A DNA stretch of 64,000 nt from JBBRHQ01 sp963781345 (GTDB taxonomy: Bacteria; Actinomycetota; Thermoleophilia; Solirubrobacterales; 70-9), in contig CAWAFQ010000013.1 in assembly GCA_963781345.1 (NCBI GenBank), positions 434,001-498,000 of the forward strand. The letters run 5' to 3'. Shown here one piece after another: positions 34,246 through 42,334 of this stretch (positions are counted from its first letter, which is position 1; each line of letters opens with the position of its first letter). A model generated the notes under the pieces. That model did no database searches, was not told the DNA's origin, and was given only the letters and a program-made list of their open reading frames with translations. Made by a program: the position numbers and the translations under genes.

Positions 34246-34926
34246 TCAGTCCTCCAGGAGGAAGTCGAAGACCGCGTATCCGACCAGCACGAACACGAGA
34301 TCGTATAGACCGAGGACAGCCAGCCAGGTGCCGAAACGGTCGTATGCAGGCCCGCCTGCTTCCAGCAGCCCCCTGGAGGCGCCGGTCGCGGCGATCATCA
34401 GAGGGACGACGAGCGGCAGCAGCACCAGCGGGACGAGCAGATCGCGGGCGCGCGAGTTGACCGCCATCGAGGAGATCAGCGCCCCGGTCGCCGCGAGGCC
34501 GGCGTCGGCGAGCAGCAGAATCAGCAGGAGCGGGCCCAGCGCCGTTACCGAGTCGAGGAAGAAGAGCGCGAACACGGGCACCGCGATCGCCTCGAGCACC
34601 AGCATGTAGACGATCAGCGCCACCGTCTTCGAGGCGAACAGGACGGTGCGGTCTATCGGAGCCAGCCGGATCACGTCAAAGCCCCCCTCCTCGCGCTCGG
34701 CGACGAAGAGGCGATTGATGCCGAGGATCGCCGCGAACAGCAGCGTCGCCCAGAGCACCCCGGCGGCGAGGCTCCCCGAGAGGCTGGTGCGGTCGAGGCC
34801 GAAGCGGAAGATGACGAAGGTCGTGACCGCGAACAGCGCCATCGCCGAGAGCGAGCGGAGGGTGCGCAACTCGGTCCGCAGATCCTTGGCGAGAATCGCC
34901 CTGAACGCCTCGACCGAGGGCGTCAT
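34246..34926 (-). CDS. ccmB: Heme exporter permease CcmB
   Basis: The 226-residue protein has six hydrophobic helices and the family pattern ILAKDLRTELRT, EREEGGFDVIRLAP and LLPLVVPLMIAAT. It forms the membrane part of the CcmAB ABC transporter for cytochrome c biogenesis. Its ATG overlaps the ccmA stop as ATGA, a coupling usual for this pair. Confidence 0.92.
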   Translation of the reverse strand: MTPSVEAFRAILAKDLRTELRTLRSLSAMALFAVTTFVIFRFGLDRTSLSGSLAAGVLWATLLFAAILGINRLFVAEREEGGFDVIRLAPIDRTVLFASKTVALIVYMLVLEAIAVPVFALFFLDSVTALGPLLLILLLADAGLAATGALISSMAVNSRARDLLVPLVLLPLVVPLMIAATGASRGLLEAGGPAYDRFGTWLAVLGLYDLVFVLVGYAVFDFLLED

Positions 34927-35669
34927 CCCGGCACTCCCGCGACCGCCGCCCGCGCCCGATCGGGGTCGAGGTCGGCGGCCGGGCCCTCGCTGAGCGGGTG
35001 CCCGCCGTGGCCGAGGACGAGGGCGCGGTCGACCTCGGGCAGGGCGCGCTCGGGATCGTGGGTGACGAGGACCCTGGTGGCTCCTGAGGCGGGCCCGAGC
35101 AGCTCCCGGGCGAGCTCGCGACCCTCGAGGTCGAGGTTGGAATCCGGCTCGTCGAGCAGCAGCAGCTCCGGGTCGTGGAGGACGCAGCGGCAGATCGCCA
35201 GGCGCTGGCGCATTCCGGCAGAGAGCGAGGAGACCCGGTCGTCGGCGCGCCGCTCCATCCCGGTTGCGGCGAGCACCGAGCCGATCCGCTCCTCGGCCGG
35301 GCCCGCGCCGATGCCGTGCAGGCGGGCTCCGAAGCGCAGGTTCTCGCGACCGCTGAGGTCGCGGTAGAGCAGCGGCTCGTGGCCGAGGTAGCCGATCCGC
35401 CCCCGCAGCTTCCAGGCCTCGCTCGGCAGCGAGCAGCCGAGCACGCGGACGTCACCCGAGGTCGGGCGCAGCAGCGTCGCCAGGATCCGCAGCAGGGTCG
35501 TCTTGCCCGAGCCGTTGGGTCCCAGCACGGCGAGCGAGCGCCCGGCCTCGAGCTCGAAGCCGAGCCCGTCGAGCGCCGTGCGCTCGCCGTAGTCGCGACG
35601 GAGCCCGGCGACGGCGATCGCCGGGCCGGGGTCCGGCGGCTGCTCTTGCCCGAATGCCTCGATTGCCAC
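34923..35669 (-). CDS. ccmA: Heme exporter ATPase CcmA
   Basis: The 248-residue ABC ATPase has Walker A LGPNGSGKTTLL, the signature LSAGMRQRLAICR, Walker B LLLLDEPDSNLD and switch VTHDPERAL. I chose GTG 35669, near the start of the conserved domain; the open frame reaches 35825. It opens the long minus-strand run ccmABCD-hemA-hemC-cobA/hemD-DUF62-birA. A promoter for the operon should lie in 35670-35840; I saw no consensus boxes. Confidence 0.9.
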   Translation of the reverse strand: MAIEAFGQEQPPDPGPAIAVAGLRRDYGERTALDGLGFELEAGRSLAVLGPNGSGKTTLLRILATLLRPTSGDVRVLGCSLPSEAWKLRGRIGYLGHEPLLYRDLSGRENLRFGARLHGIGAGPAEERIGSVLAATGMERRADDRVSSLSAGMRQRLAICRCVLHDPELLLLDEPDSNLDLEGRELARELLGPASGATRVLVTHDPERALPEVDRALVLGHGGHPLSEGPAADLDPDRARAAVAGVPG

Positions 35670-35845
35670 GGAGATGATTGTCGCGGATAGTCTGCCGCGA
35701 ACAGGAAGATCAACCCTGATGACAGGATACGTCTGCAAGGGCGCCCTCGAAGGCGCGGCTGGTAAGCGGTGGCTGAGCCGCGAGCCGCGATGGCGCCGCG
35801 GGTGTGTCTGCGCCCCTGGCCGCACACACAGGGCTGAAATGAAAC

Positions 35846-35880
35846 CCGGCCGGAGACCCCCAGTCCAGGTCTCCGGCCGG
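35846..35880 (-). terminator. Hairpin terminator after rarA
   Basis: A perfect 13-bp stem (35846-35858 with 35868-35880; CCGGCCGGAGACC and its complement) with a 9-base loop lies 86 bases downstream of the rarA stop. It is followed on the minus strand by the T-rich GTTTCATTTC. It separates rarA from the ccm operon. The remaining parts of 35670-35965 show no gene. Confidence 0.75.
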
Positions 35881-35965
35881 CACTTCGGCTCTCCCTGGCT
35901 ACAAGAGTGGGAAGCCGATCACCAGAACACTGCGAGATTGCCGAAGTTGTGGTCTTCGGCTCGAA

Positions 35966-37309
35966 TCAATCGGATTCGCCGAATGCCCGGCGCAGCTCGG
36001 CGAGGCGACGGCCGAGCTCGGCTTCGAATCCGCGGTCGGTCGGCTCGTAGAAGCGCCGCCCCCGCAAGGCGTCGGGCATCAGCGGCGCAGCGGCGACTCC
36101 GCCCGCGTGGTCGTGCGGGTACTCATATCCCTTGCCGCGGCCGAGCTCGGCGGCGCCGGGGTAGTGGGCGTCGCGGATGTGGTCGGGCGGCGCCGCGGCC
36201 CCGCTGCGGCGTATCTCTGCGCGGGCCTCCGAGATCGCCGCACAAGAGGCGTTGGACTTCGGCGCCAGCGCCAGGTAGACCGCCGCCTGGGAGAGGTTGA
36301 GCGCGCACTCGGGCAGGCCGACACGGTCGACCGCGGCGCCGGCTGCGGTCGCCACCACCAGCGCCTGCGGGTCGGCATTGCCGATGTCCTCGGAGGCGAA
36401 GATCACCATCCGCCGGGCGATGAAGCGCGGGTCCTCGCCGCCCTCGAGCATCGCCGCCAGGTAGTAGAGGGATGCGTCGGCGTCGGAGCCGCGGGTCGCC
36501 TTGATCCAGGCGGAGATGTAGTCGTAGTGGCGGTCACCGTCGCGGTCGTATGAGACGGCGACGCGCTGCAGCGCGTCCTCGGCTGCGGTGACGTCGACCG
36601 CCGACGCGGTGGCCGCAGCCCGCTCCGCCGCTCGCTCCAGCGCCGAGAGCGCCACCCGGGCGTCGCCACCGCTTCGCCGTGCCAGCATCTCCAACGCTGC
36701 CGGCTCGACCTGCGGCGGATCGGCGAGGCCTCGCTTCGGGTCATCGAGCGCGCGCCGCAGCACCGATTCGATCTGCTCGGAGCCGAGCGGCTGAAGCTCA
36801 TAGACCTGGCAGCGCGAGAGCAGGGCCGAGTTGACCTCGAAGTAGGGGTTCTCGGTGGTTGCCCCGATCAGCGTCAGCAAGCCCTCCTCGACGGCGGGCA
36901 GCAGCGCGTCCTGCTGGGCCTTGTTGAAGCGGTGGATCTCGTCGAGGAAGAGGATCGTCTCGCGCCCGCTCCCCCGGCGACGCTCGCGGCCTCGCTCGAT
37001 CACCGCGCGGATCTCGGCCCGGCCCGCATTCACCGCCGAGTGCTCCTCGAAGGCGCCGGCGGCTCCGGCGGCGGCGATCCGCGCCAGCGTCGTCTTACCC
37101 GATCCCGGTGGGCCGTAGAGGATCGCGCTGTGGGGCCGGCCGCCCTCGATCGCGGTCCGTAGCGCCGAGCCCTCGGCGAGCAGGTGCTCCTGCCCGATCA
37201 GCTCGGAGAGGCGGCGCGGGCGCATCCGGACCGCCAGCGGGGCGTCGGCATCCGGGACGGCGCCGCCGGAGCCCCGCTGGCCCTCGGTGTCGAAGAGCTG
37301 GTCGGGCAT
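35966..37309 (-). CDS. rarA: Replication-associated recombination protein A (AAA ATPase)
   Basis: The 447-residue protein has RPRRLSELIGQEHLL, Walker A YGPPGSGKTTLAR, Walker B ILFLDEIHRFNKAQQ, sensor GATTENPYFEVN, and the C-terminal tetramerisation region PHDHAGG. It is the MgsA/WRNIP1-type clamp-loader relative that acts at stalled forks. The ATG at 37309 fits conserved lengths; the open frame reaches 37831 over the neighbouring peptidase and is not used. It is divergent from the M20 peptidase with 55 bp between. Confidence 0.93.
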   Translation of the reverse strand: MPDQLFDTEGQRGSGGAVPDADAPLAVRMRPRRLSELIGQEHLLAEGSALRTAIEGGRPHSAILYGPPGSGKTTLARIAAAGAAGAFEEHSAVNAGRAEIRAVIERGRERRRGSGRETILFLDEIHRFNKAQQDALLPAVEEGLLTLIGATTENPYFEVNSALLSRCQVYELQPLGSEQIESVLRRALDDPKRGLADPPQVEPAALEMLARRSGGDARVALSALERAAERAAATASAVDVTAAEDALQRVAVSYDRDGDRHYDYISAWIKATRGSDADASLYYLAAMLEGGEDPRFIARRMVIFASEDIGNADPQALVVATAAGAAVDRVGLPECALNLSQAAVYLALAPKSNASCAAISEARAEIRRSGAAAPPDHIRDAHYPGAAELGRGKGYEYPHDHAGGVAAAPLMPDALRGRRFYEPTDRGFEAELGRRLAELRRAFGESD

Positions 37310-37364
37310 CGCTCCCTGAGTATGAAGTCGTCGCCGCTTCAGCGGGTCACTAACCTGCGGCCCG

Positions 37365-38699
37365 ATGGCTGAGGCAACCCATGGCGGAGGCGCCGCGCTC
37401 GGCTCGAGGGCGGTCGAGCTGCTGCAAAGGCTGATCAGGTTCAACACCGTCAACCCCCCCGGCAACGAGGGCGAGGCGCAGCAATTCCTCTTCGAGACGC
37501 TCAGCAGGGCAGGCTGGGAGTGCGAGATCCTGGCCAAGCTCCCGGACCGGCCGAATCTCGTCGCCCGCCTGCGCGGGGCCGCCGATGGCCCGACGCTGGC
37601 GCTGATCTGCCACGTCGACACCGTCCCCGCCGACCCGGAGGAGTGGACCCACGACCCCTGGGGCGGCGACCTCGTCGACGGCTTCGTCTGGGGTCGGGGC
37701 GCGCTCGACATGAAGGACCAGGTCGCCTCGGAGACCGCCGCCTGCCTCGCCCTCGCCGACGAGGGTTGGAGGCCGGCTCGCGGTGACCTGCTGCTGGTCT
37801 GCACCTCGGACGAGGAGACCGGCGCCCACAACGGCGCGATGTGGCTCTGCGAGGAGCACCCCGAGAAGGTCCGCTGCGAGATGGTGCTGAACGAGGGTGC
37901 CGGCCTCGCCGTTGACTTCGACGGCCGCCGCCTCTACACGCTCGCCGTCGGGGAGAAGGGCGTCTTCCGCTTCCGCCTTCGCACCCGCGGTGTCGCCGGC
38001 CACGCCTCGCTGCCCGGCGTCGGTGACAACGCCCTGCTGAAGCTGGCGCCGCTGCTGGAGAGCCTGCGAAACCAACCCCCGCGTGAGACGACCCCGGACA
38101 CCGAGCTGTTTCTCGAGCGGCTGCTCGGCGAGGTGCCCGCCGACCTCGACGTGGGCGTCGAGCGGATCAGGGCCGAGAACCCTCTGCTTGCGACCCTTCT
38201 CGCCGAGCCGATGCTCGGGGTGACGCTGACCCCGACGATGGCGAGCGGCTCCGGGAAGCAGAACGTAGTCCCCTCCCAGGCCGAGATCTTTGTCGATTGC
38301 CGAGTGCCTCCGGAGATGGGGGAGCACGAGGTTCGCGAGCGGATCGCCGCCGTTCTCGGCGGGGGGGACTACGAGGTCGAGTTCGTTCACACGGTCGTCG
38401 GCAACCGCTCCGACTACGCGGGCGCCCTCGCGGTGGCGGTCGAGGAGTGGGTCGCCGAGACTGAGCCCGGGGCCGAGGTCCTGCCGATCGTCATGCCCGG
38501 CTTCAGCGACAGCCACTGGTTCCGCAAGGCATTCGGCGCGACCGTCTTCGGCTTCGCCCCCCAGAACGCGATGACCCTCGCCGAGGCCGTCCCCCTCGTC
38601 CACGGCGCCGACGAGCGAGTCGCCGTCGCCGACGTCGAGCTGATGGCCGACTGTTACTACAAGCTGCCCAAACGCCTCCTCGGAACCGCAAGTGCCTGA
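37365..38699 (+). CDS. M20-family metallopeptidase (ArgE/DapE/CPG2-like)
   Basis: The 444-residue protein has the di-zinc signatures ICHVDTVPAD, GRGALDMKDQVA and TSDEETGAHNG, plus the dimerisation domain RTRGVAGHASLPG. M20 enzymes cleave N-acyl amino acids or small peptides; the exact substrate is unclear. The closing PGFSDSHWFRKAFG supplies the last zinc-ligand His region. It overlaps the next gene by 8 bases. Confidence 0.88.
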   Translation: MAEATHGGGAALGSRAVELLQRLIRFNTVNPPGNEGEAQQFLFETLSRAGWECEILAKLPDRPNLVARLRGAADGPTLALICHVDTVPADPEEWTHDPWGGDLVDGFVWGRGALDMKDQVASETAACLALADEGWRPARGDLLLVCTSDEETGAHNGAMWLCEEHPEKVRCEMVLNEGAGLAVDFDGRRLYTLAVGEKGVFRFRLRTRGVAGHASLPGVGDNALLKLAPLLESLRNQPPRETTPDTELFLERLLGEVPADLDVGVERIRAENPLLATLLAEPMLGVTLTPTMASGSGKQNVVPSQAEIFVDCRVPPEMGEHEVRERIAAVLGGGDYEVEFVHTVVGNRSDYAGALAVAVEEWVAETEPGAEVLPIVMPGFSDSHWFRKAFGATVFGFAPQNAMTLAEAVPLVHGADERVAVADVELMADCYYKLPKRLLGTASA

Positions 38700-39603
38700 C
38701 CGGCCCCCCCGAAACCGCGACACGCCCGGACGCGAAGCGGAGGACGTGTCGCGTAGTGATGCAGCCGGACGCGAAGCGGAGGACGTGTCGCGCAGCGATC
38801 CCCTGCGGCTGGGCGGCATGGCGCTTCGCAACGGCCTGCTCATCCACGGACCGACGCACTGGGCGGCGGCGGTCCGCGGCGCCGACGGCGAGGTCATCGT
38901 CGCCTCTGAGCCAAAGCCGCGCCTCGCTCCCGACCTGGCCGCAAAGGCGCCGCTTATCCGCGGGCCGCTGAAGCTGGCCGAGGCGATGGCGGTGCTGCCA
39001 CTCGTCCGCAGGCGAATGCCCGAGGTGAGGCTGCCGTTCGAGGACTGGCGTGTGATCGCAGCGATCGGGGGAACCCTCGCCGTCTCGGGGTTGATCCGCA
39101 AGCGCCGCCGGGCGAGCGCCGGGCGCGAGACGGCGCTGCAGGCGCTGGGGCTCGTCCCGGCGCTGGTCGCGCTCAGCGACCGAGACCTCGCCGCCTACCA
39201 CGGTGTCGAGCACAAGGCGATTGCCGCCTACGAGCAAGGTGTCGAGGATCCGGCGACCGTCCCCAAGGAACACGACCGCTGCGGCTCCAACCTGATCGCT
39301 CCGATGATGCTGCTCTCCGCCGGCGGGACGGTGATGCTCGAGCGGCTGATCGAGCGCCCCGGGCCGGTTGCCCGCGCCGGCGTCGGCCTCGGCGGCGCCT
39401 CGATCGCGGTCGAGATGTTTGCCTGGAGCGATCGCAACCACGACACCGCCGCGGCCCGCGCCTTTCACGCCCCCGGTCGCACGATCCAGCGACTGGTCGC
39501 GACCAAGGAGCCGACGCCGGAGCAGCTCGAGGTCGGCGTCGCGGCCCTGGCCGAGATCCTCAGGGTCGAGGCGGGGGCGAAGCAGTCGCCCGCGAGTTCG
39601 TAG
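38692..39603 (+). CDS. DUF1385 membrane-associated protein with repeat-derived N-terminus
   Basis: Conserved sequence starts at LRLGGMALRNGLLIHGP and continues with KLAEAMAVLP, AYHGVEHKAIAAYE, CGSNLIAPMMLL. These are signatures of DUF1385, a metal-dependent-looking family of unknown role with His/Cys-rich motifs (HGVEHK, HDRCGSN). The first 36 residues from GTG 38692 are a doubled GREAEDVSRSD peptide encoded by a palindromic repeat, and are not conserved. An ATG at 38818 inside the conserved block is too late to be the natural start. Weak hydrophobic segments suggest membrane association. Confidence 0.78.
   Translation: MPDRPPRNRDTPGREAEDVSRSDAAGREAEDVSRSDPLRLGGMALRNGLLIHGPTHWAAAVRGADGEVIVASEPKPRLAPDLAAKAPLIRGPLKLAEAMAVLPLVRRRMPEVRLPFEDWRVIAAIGGTLAVSGLIRKRRRASAGRETALQALGLVPALVALSDRDLAAYHGVEHKAIAAYEQGVEDPATVPKEHDRCGSNLIAPMMLLSAGGTVMLERLIERPGPVARAGVGLGGASIAVEMFAWSDRNHDTAAARAFHAPGRTIQRLVATKEPTPEQLEVGVAALAEILRVEAGAKQSPASS
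38716..38792. repeat. Palindromic/tandem repeat inside the DUF1385 gene
   Basis: CGCGACACG (38716-38724) and CGTGTCGCG (38745-38753) form a 9-bp inverted repeat. The 28 bases 38726-38753 recur exactly at 38765-38792, a 39-base period, so the insertion keeps the reading frame (13 codons). Confidence 0.8.
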
Positions 39604-39613
39604 ACTGCGGCGC

Positions 39614-40024
39614 ATGTTCAGCCGCATCGACCACATAGGTGTCGCCGTCACCGATCTCGACGGAGCCCTCGATCTCTACGGCGGGAGCTTTGAGATGGAA
39701 ATGGCCCACCGCGAGACGGTCGAGTCCCAGGGCGTCGAGGCGGTCCTGCTCGATGTCGGCGACGGCCACGTCGAGCTGCTGCGGCCGCTCGGGCCGGAGA
39801 CGCCCGTCGGTCGCTTCATGGAAAAGAACGGTCCCGGTCTGCACCACGTCGCCTACGCGGTGAAGGACATCGACGCCACGCTCGAGAGTGTGAGGGCGGC
39901 CGGGCTGCGGCTGATCGACTCCGAGCCGCGCGAGGGCATCCGCGGCAGCCGGGTCGCCTTCCTGCATCCGCGCTCCACCGGCGGGGTGCTGACGGAGATC
40001 GTCGAGCCGGCGGGAGCCCACTGA
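39614..40024 (+). CDS. mce: Methylmalonyl-CoA epimerase (VOC fold)
   Basis: The 136-residue protein has IDHIGVAVTDLDGAL (metal His7), LLDVGDGHVELLRPL, GLHHVAYAVKDI and VAFLHPRSTGGVLTEIVE, the pattern of methylmalonyl-CoA/ethylmalonyl-CoA epimerase with its metal-binding His, His and Glu. It racemises (2R)- and (2S)-methylmalonyl-CoA in propionate metabolism. The mutase genes are not in this window. Its stop overlaps the next ATG by one base. Confidence 0.9.
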   Translation: MFSRIDHIGVAVTDLDGALDLYGGSFEMEMAHRETVESQGVEAVLLDVGDGHVELLRPLGPETPVGRFMEKNGPGLHHVAYAVKDIDATLESVRAAGLRLIDSEPREGIRGSRVAFLHPRSTGGVLTEIVEPAGAH

Positions 40025-40245
40025 TGGCAGCGACGCAGAGGGTCGAGATCGGTTTCGAGGGCGGCCAGGTGGTCCCGGTCCGCCTCGACGAGAAGTCACT
40101 GAAGGCTCTTCGCAACGCGCTCGACCGGGGGGGCTGGCACGATCTCGAGACCGAGGACGGCGAGCTCTCGGTCGATCTCGGCAAGGTCGCCTTCCTGCGC
40201 ATCGACTCCGGCGAGCACCGCGTCGGCTTCGCCTCCCGCGCCTGA
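40024..40245 (+). CDS. Small conserved hypothetical protein
   Basis: The 73-residue protein reads as a beta-alpha-beta fold: VEIGFEGGQVVPVRL, KALRNALDRGGWHDL, and LGKVAFLRID. Layout resembles DUF3107-type small actinobacterial proteins, but the match is not certain. Single-base overlaps with both neighbours (ATG inside the mce stop, stop inside the methyltransferase start) show tight coupling, which supports a real gene. Confidence 0.65.
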   Translation: MAATQRVEIGFEGGQVVPVRLDEKSLKALRNALDRGGWHDLETEDGELSVDLGKVAFLRIDSGEHRVGFASRA

Positions 40246-40853
40246 TGGGCCTGCGAAAGCTGCTGGCCGCGGCCGGGTTGGCGATCCTGGCGGCGGCGCT
40301 TTGGTGGCGCAAGAATCCCTCGGCCTGCCCGTATGGGCAGCGCTTCTGGGTCGAGGCGCCGCACCCCGGGATCACCCGCGCCCGGCTGCGCGAGGTGCTC
40401 GAGCCCGAGCCCGGAGAACGGGTGCTCGAGATCGGGCCGGGCACCGGCTACTACACCCTCGACCTCGCCGGGTGGGTCGGCCCGGAGGGGGCGATCGAGA
40501 TCTTCGACATCCAGCAGGAGATGCTCGACCACACGATGCGCCGGGCATCCGAGAGGGGGATCGGCAACGTGATCCCGGCCCAGGGCGACGCCACCGAGCT
40601 GCCCTACTCCGACGACATCTTCGACTCCGTCGTCCTGATCACCGTGCTCGGCGAGATACCCGACCCCGACGCCGCCCTGCGCGAGATCCGGCGGGTTCTG
40701 CGCCCGGGCGGTCGGTTGGTCGTCGGCGAGCTCTTCGGCGACCCCCACTTCACCACCCACAACAGCCTCTGCGAGCGCTGCATCCGCGCCGGGTTGGCGC
40801 CGGAGGGGCACTCCGGCAACTGGTTCGCCTACTTCGCCCGCTTCGGCGCCTGA
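40245..40853 (+). CDS. Class I SAM-dependent methyltransferase, membrane-anchored
   Basis: The 202-residue protein starts with a hydrophobic helix (LLAAAGLAILAAALWW). A Rossmann methyltransferase follows, with motif I VLEIGPGTGYYTL, the acidic loop EIFDIQQEML, and motif IV DSVVLITVLGEIPDP, of the UbiE/Methyltransf_11 type. The acceptor is unknown. It is the third gene of the coupled mce/small-protein unit. Confidence 0.82.
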   Translation: MGLRKLLAAAGLAILAAALWWRKNPSACPYGQRFWVEAPHPGITRARLREVLEPEPGERVLEIGPGTGYYTLDLAGWVGPEGAIEIFDIQQEMLDHTMRRASERGIGNVIPAQGDATELPYSDDIFDSVVLITVLGEIPDPDAALREIRRVLRPGGRLVVGELFGDPHFTTHNSLCERCIRAGLAPEGHSGNWFAYFARFGA

Positions 40854-40871
40854 GAAGCCTCCCGCGGTCTT

Positions 40872-41243
40872 CTAAAAGGTCTTCTCCTTCGATCCGCCCC
40901 GGCAGGTCCTCTTGTGGTTGGGCACGCTGCTGAGCACCTTCGGGGAGATCCCGACGATCGCCTTCCATCCCGCCTCCGGGGCGCGATAGGAGGTCCACTC
41001 CCAGCGTCCCTTGCTGTCGGGGCGGACGAGCGCCGGCCCGTAGATACCCGCGTAGCCGACCTTCAGGGCTCGACCCTTGAGGCACGCCGCCTTCGATGAC
41101 GAGAGCTGCCCACCGATGCCGTTCGGGACCTCGAAGAGGGTCGTCTTGGTCTTATAGCTCTGGTTCGCCGCCGCCGCGAATGCCGCGAGTCCGGCCAAGG
41201 CCAGACAGGTGAACAGGAGCATGAGGATGGTCAAGCGCCGCAT
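40872..41243 (-). CDS. Small secreted protein of unknown function
   Basis: The 123-residue protein from ATG 41243, with a good SD (GAGGGGG, 7 bases upstream), has a signal peptide (ILMLLFTCLALAGLAAFAAA). A compact domain containing two Cys (AACLKGRA and RTCRGG) and WEWTSYRAPEAGWKA follows. Not recognised. The Cys pair may form a disulfide outside the cell. Confidence 0.65.
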   Translation of the reverse strand: MRRLTILMLLFTCLALAGLAAFAAAANQSYKTKTTLFEVPNGIGGQLSSSKAACLKGRALKVGYAGIYGPALVRPDSKGRWEWTSYRAPEAGWKAIVGISPKVLSSVPNHKRTCRGGSKEKTF

Positions 41244-41331
41244 CTGATTCCCCCTCTGGTTGCAGGGTTTCAAAACTCTATTGCGGGTCGGTTGGTGGCC
41301 GCAACCCCAAGAATGGGTAGCGCAGCGGCAC

Positions 41332-42315
41332 TCAGACGTCTGCCAGCTCGCTCCAGAGGCGTTCCTCGGCCTCCGCGCAGGCCGCCGCCGCCCGGCCGAT
41401 CTGCGACCACAGCGCCGGCTCCGGCTCCTCCGAGCCACTGGCCGCGAAGAAGCCTTCGGCGAGCGCGGTCCAGCTCTCCGCCGCCGCCCCCGCCAGCGCG
41501 GCCTGCCGGTAGCCGGCCTGCTCGAGGAAGCGCGCGTACATCAGCCTGAAGTTGCCTCCCCCGGTGCCGCGCTTCTCGATCACCTGGTAGCCGAAGCGCG
41601 CGCACCACTGCCAGTCCTCGGCCACCTCGGGCCAGTGACCGGCCTCAGCGGCGAGCCTGTTGACGGCCGGCAGCCCGGCGAACTCGCCCCATGAGGGCTC
41701 GAGCATCTCCCTCGCCGCGTGCTCGATCGCCGCCGGCACGGCCTCCAGCAGGGTCTCGCGGTCGAGGTCGCCGGCGACCGTGAACAGGTGGCCCTCGAGC
41801 GCGTAGGCGGGGTGCTCACCGTGGCGAGCCGTCGCCAGGTTCTCGAGCCCGGTTCGCTGCAGCTCCTCGAAGGCGGTGTCGGCGAGCAGCGCATCCTCGG
41901 AGTCATAGCCGGCGAGTACGACCGCGTGGCCGGGGAAACGGGCGGAGCTGCCGTAGTGGTCGAGGTGGTAGATGTCGGTCAGCAGCAGCGCCGGACGGCC
42001 ACGGTCGACCTCGGCCTTCGCCGCCTCCCATGCGGCCTGCGGCTCCTCGAATGTGCGCATCTCGAGCGCCGCGCCGGTGATCTCGCGGAAGTTCTCCTCG
42101 AGCCTGGCGACGCGGCCATTGAACCACCGGCTCGGTGAGCCGCCATCGATCGTGAAGTAGTAGAAGCAGGCGCCGGCGCCGAGCCCGAGCGCCATCTCCT
42201 CGCTGATCTCGATCCCGTCGAATGCGAGCAGGTTGCGAAGCGCGGTCGAGCCGCAGTGGTTGCCGGGGCGGTGGCGGAAACCTGGGACCAGCGTCGGCTC
42301 GGAGAGCGAGGCCAT
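41332..42315 (-). CDS. BtrH N-terminal-domain protein (papain-like fold acyl/peptidase homologue)
   Basis: The 327-residue protein opens with PGNHCGSTALRNLLAFDG, where Cys21 in HCGS matches the active-site position of BtrH-like proteins. A later PGHAVVLAGYD would give the His. BtrH transfers an acyl group from a carrier protein in butirosin synthesis; related proteins occur in many clusters. No carrier protein or biosynthetic cluster is visible here, so its substrate is unknown. The C-terminal half fits DUF4872-like sequence. Confidence 0.72.
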   Translation of the reverse strand: MASLSEPTLVPGFRHRPGNHCGSTALRNLLAFDGIEISEEMALGLGAGACFYYFTIDGGSPSRWFNGRVARLEENFREITGAALEMRTFEEPQAAWEAAKAEVDRGRPALLLTDIYHLDHYGSSARFPGHAVVLAGYDSEDALLADTAFEELQRTGLENLATARHGEHPAYALEGHLFTVAGDLDRETLLEAVPAAIEHAAREMLEPSWGEFAGLPAVNRLAAEAGHWPEVAEDWQWCARFGYQVIEKRGTGGGNFRLMYARFLEQAGYRQAALAGAAAESWTALAEGFFAASGSEEPEPALWSQIGRAAAACAEAEERLWSELADV

Positions 42316-42334
42316 CGGCCCGGCATTGTGACGG

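Noticed and set aside
38818..39603. ATG 38818 as the DUF1385 start
   Set aside because: It would cut off conserved LRLGG residues just before it; the upstream start is required.
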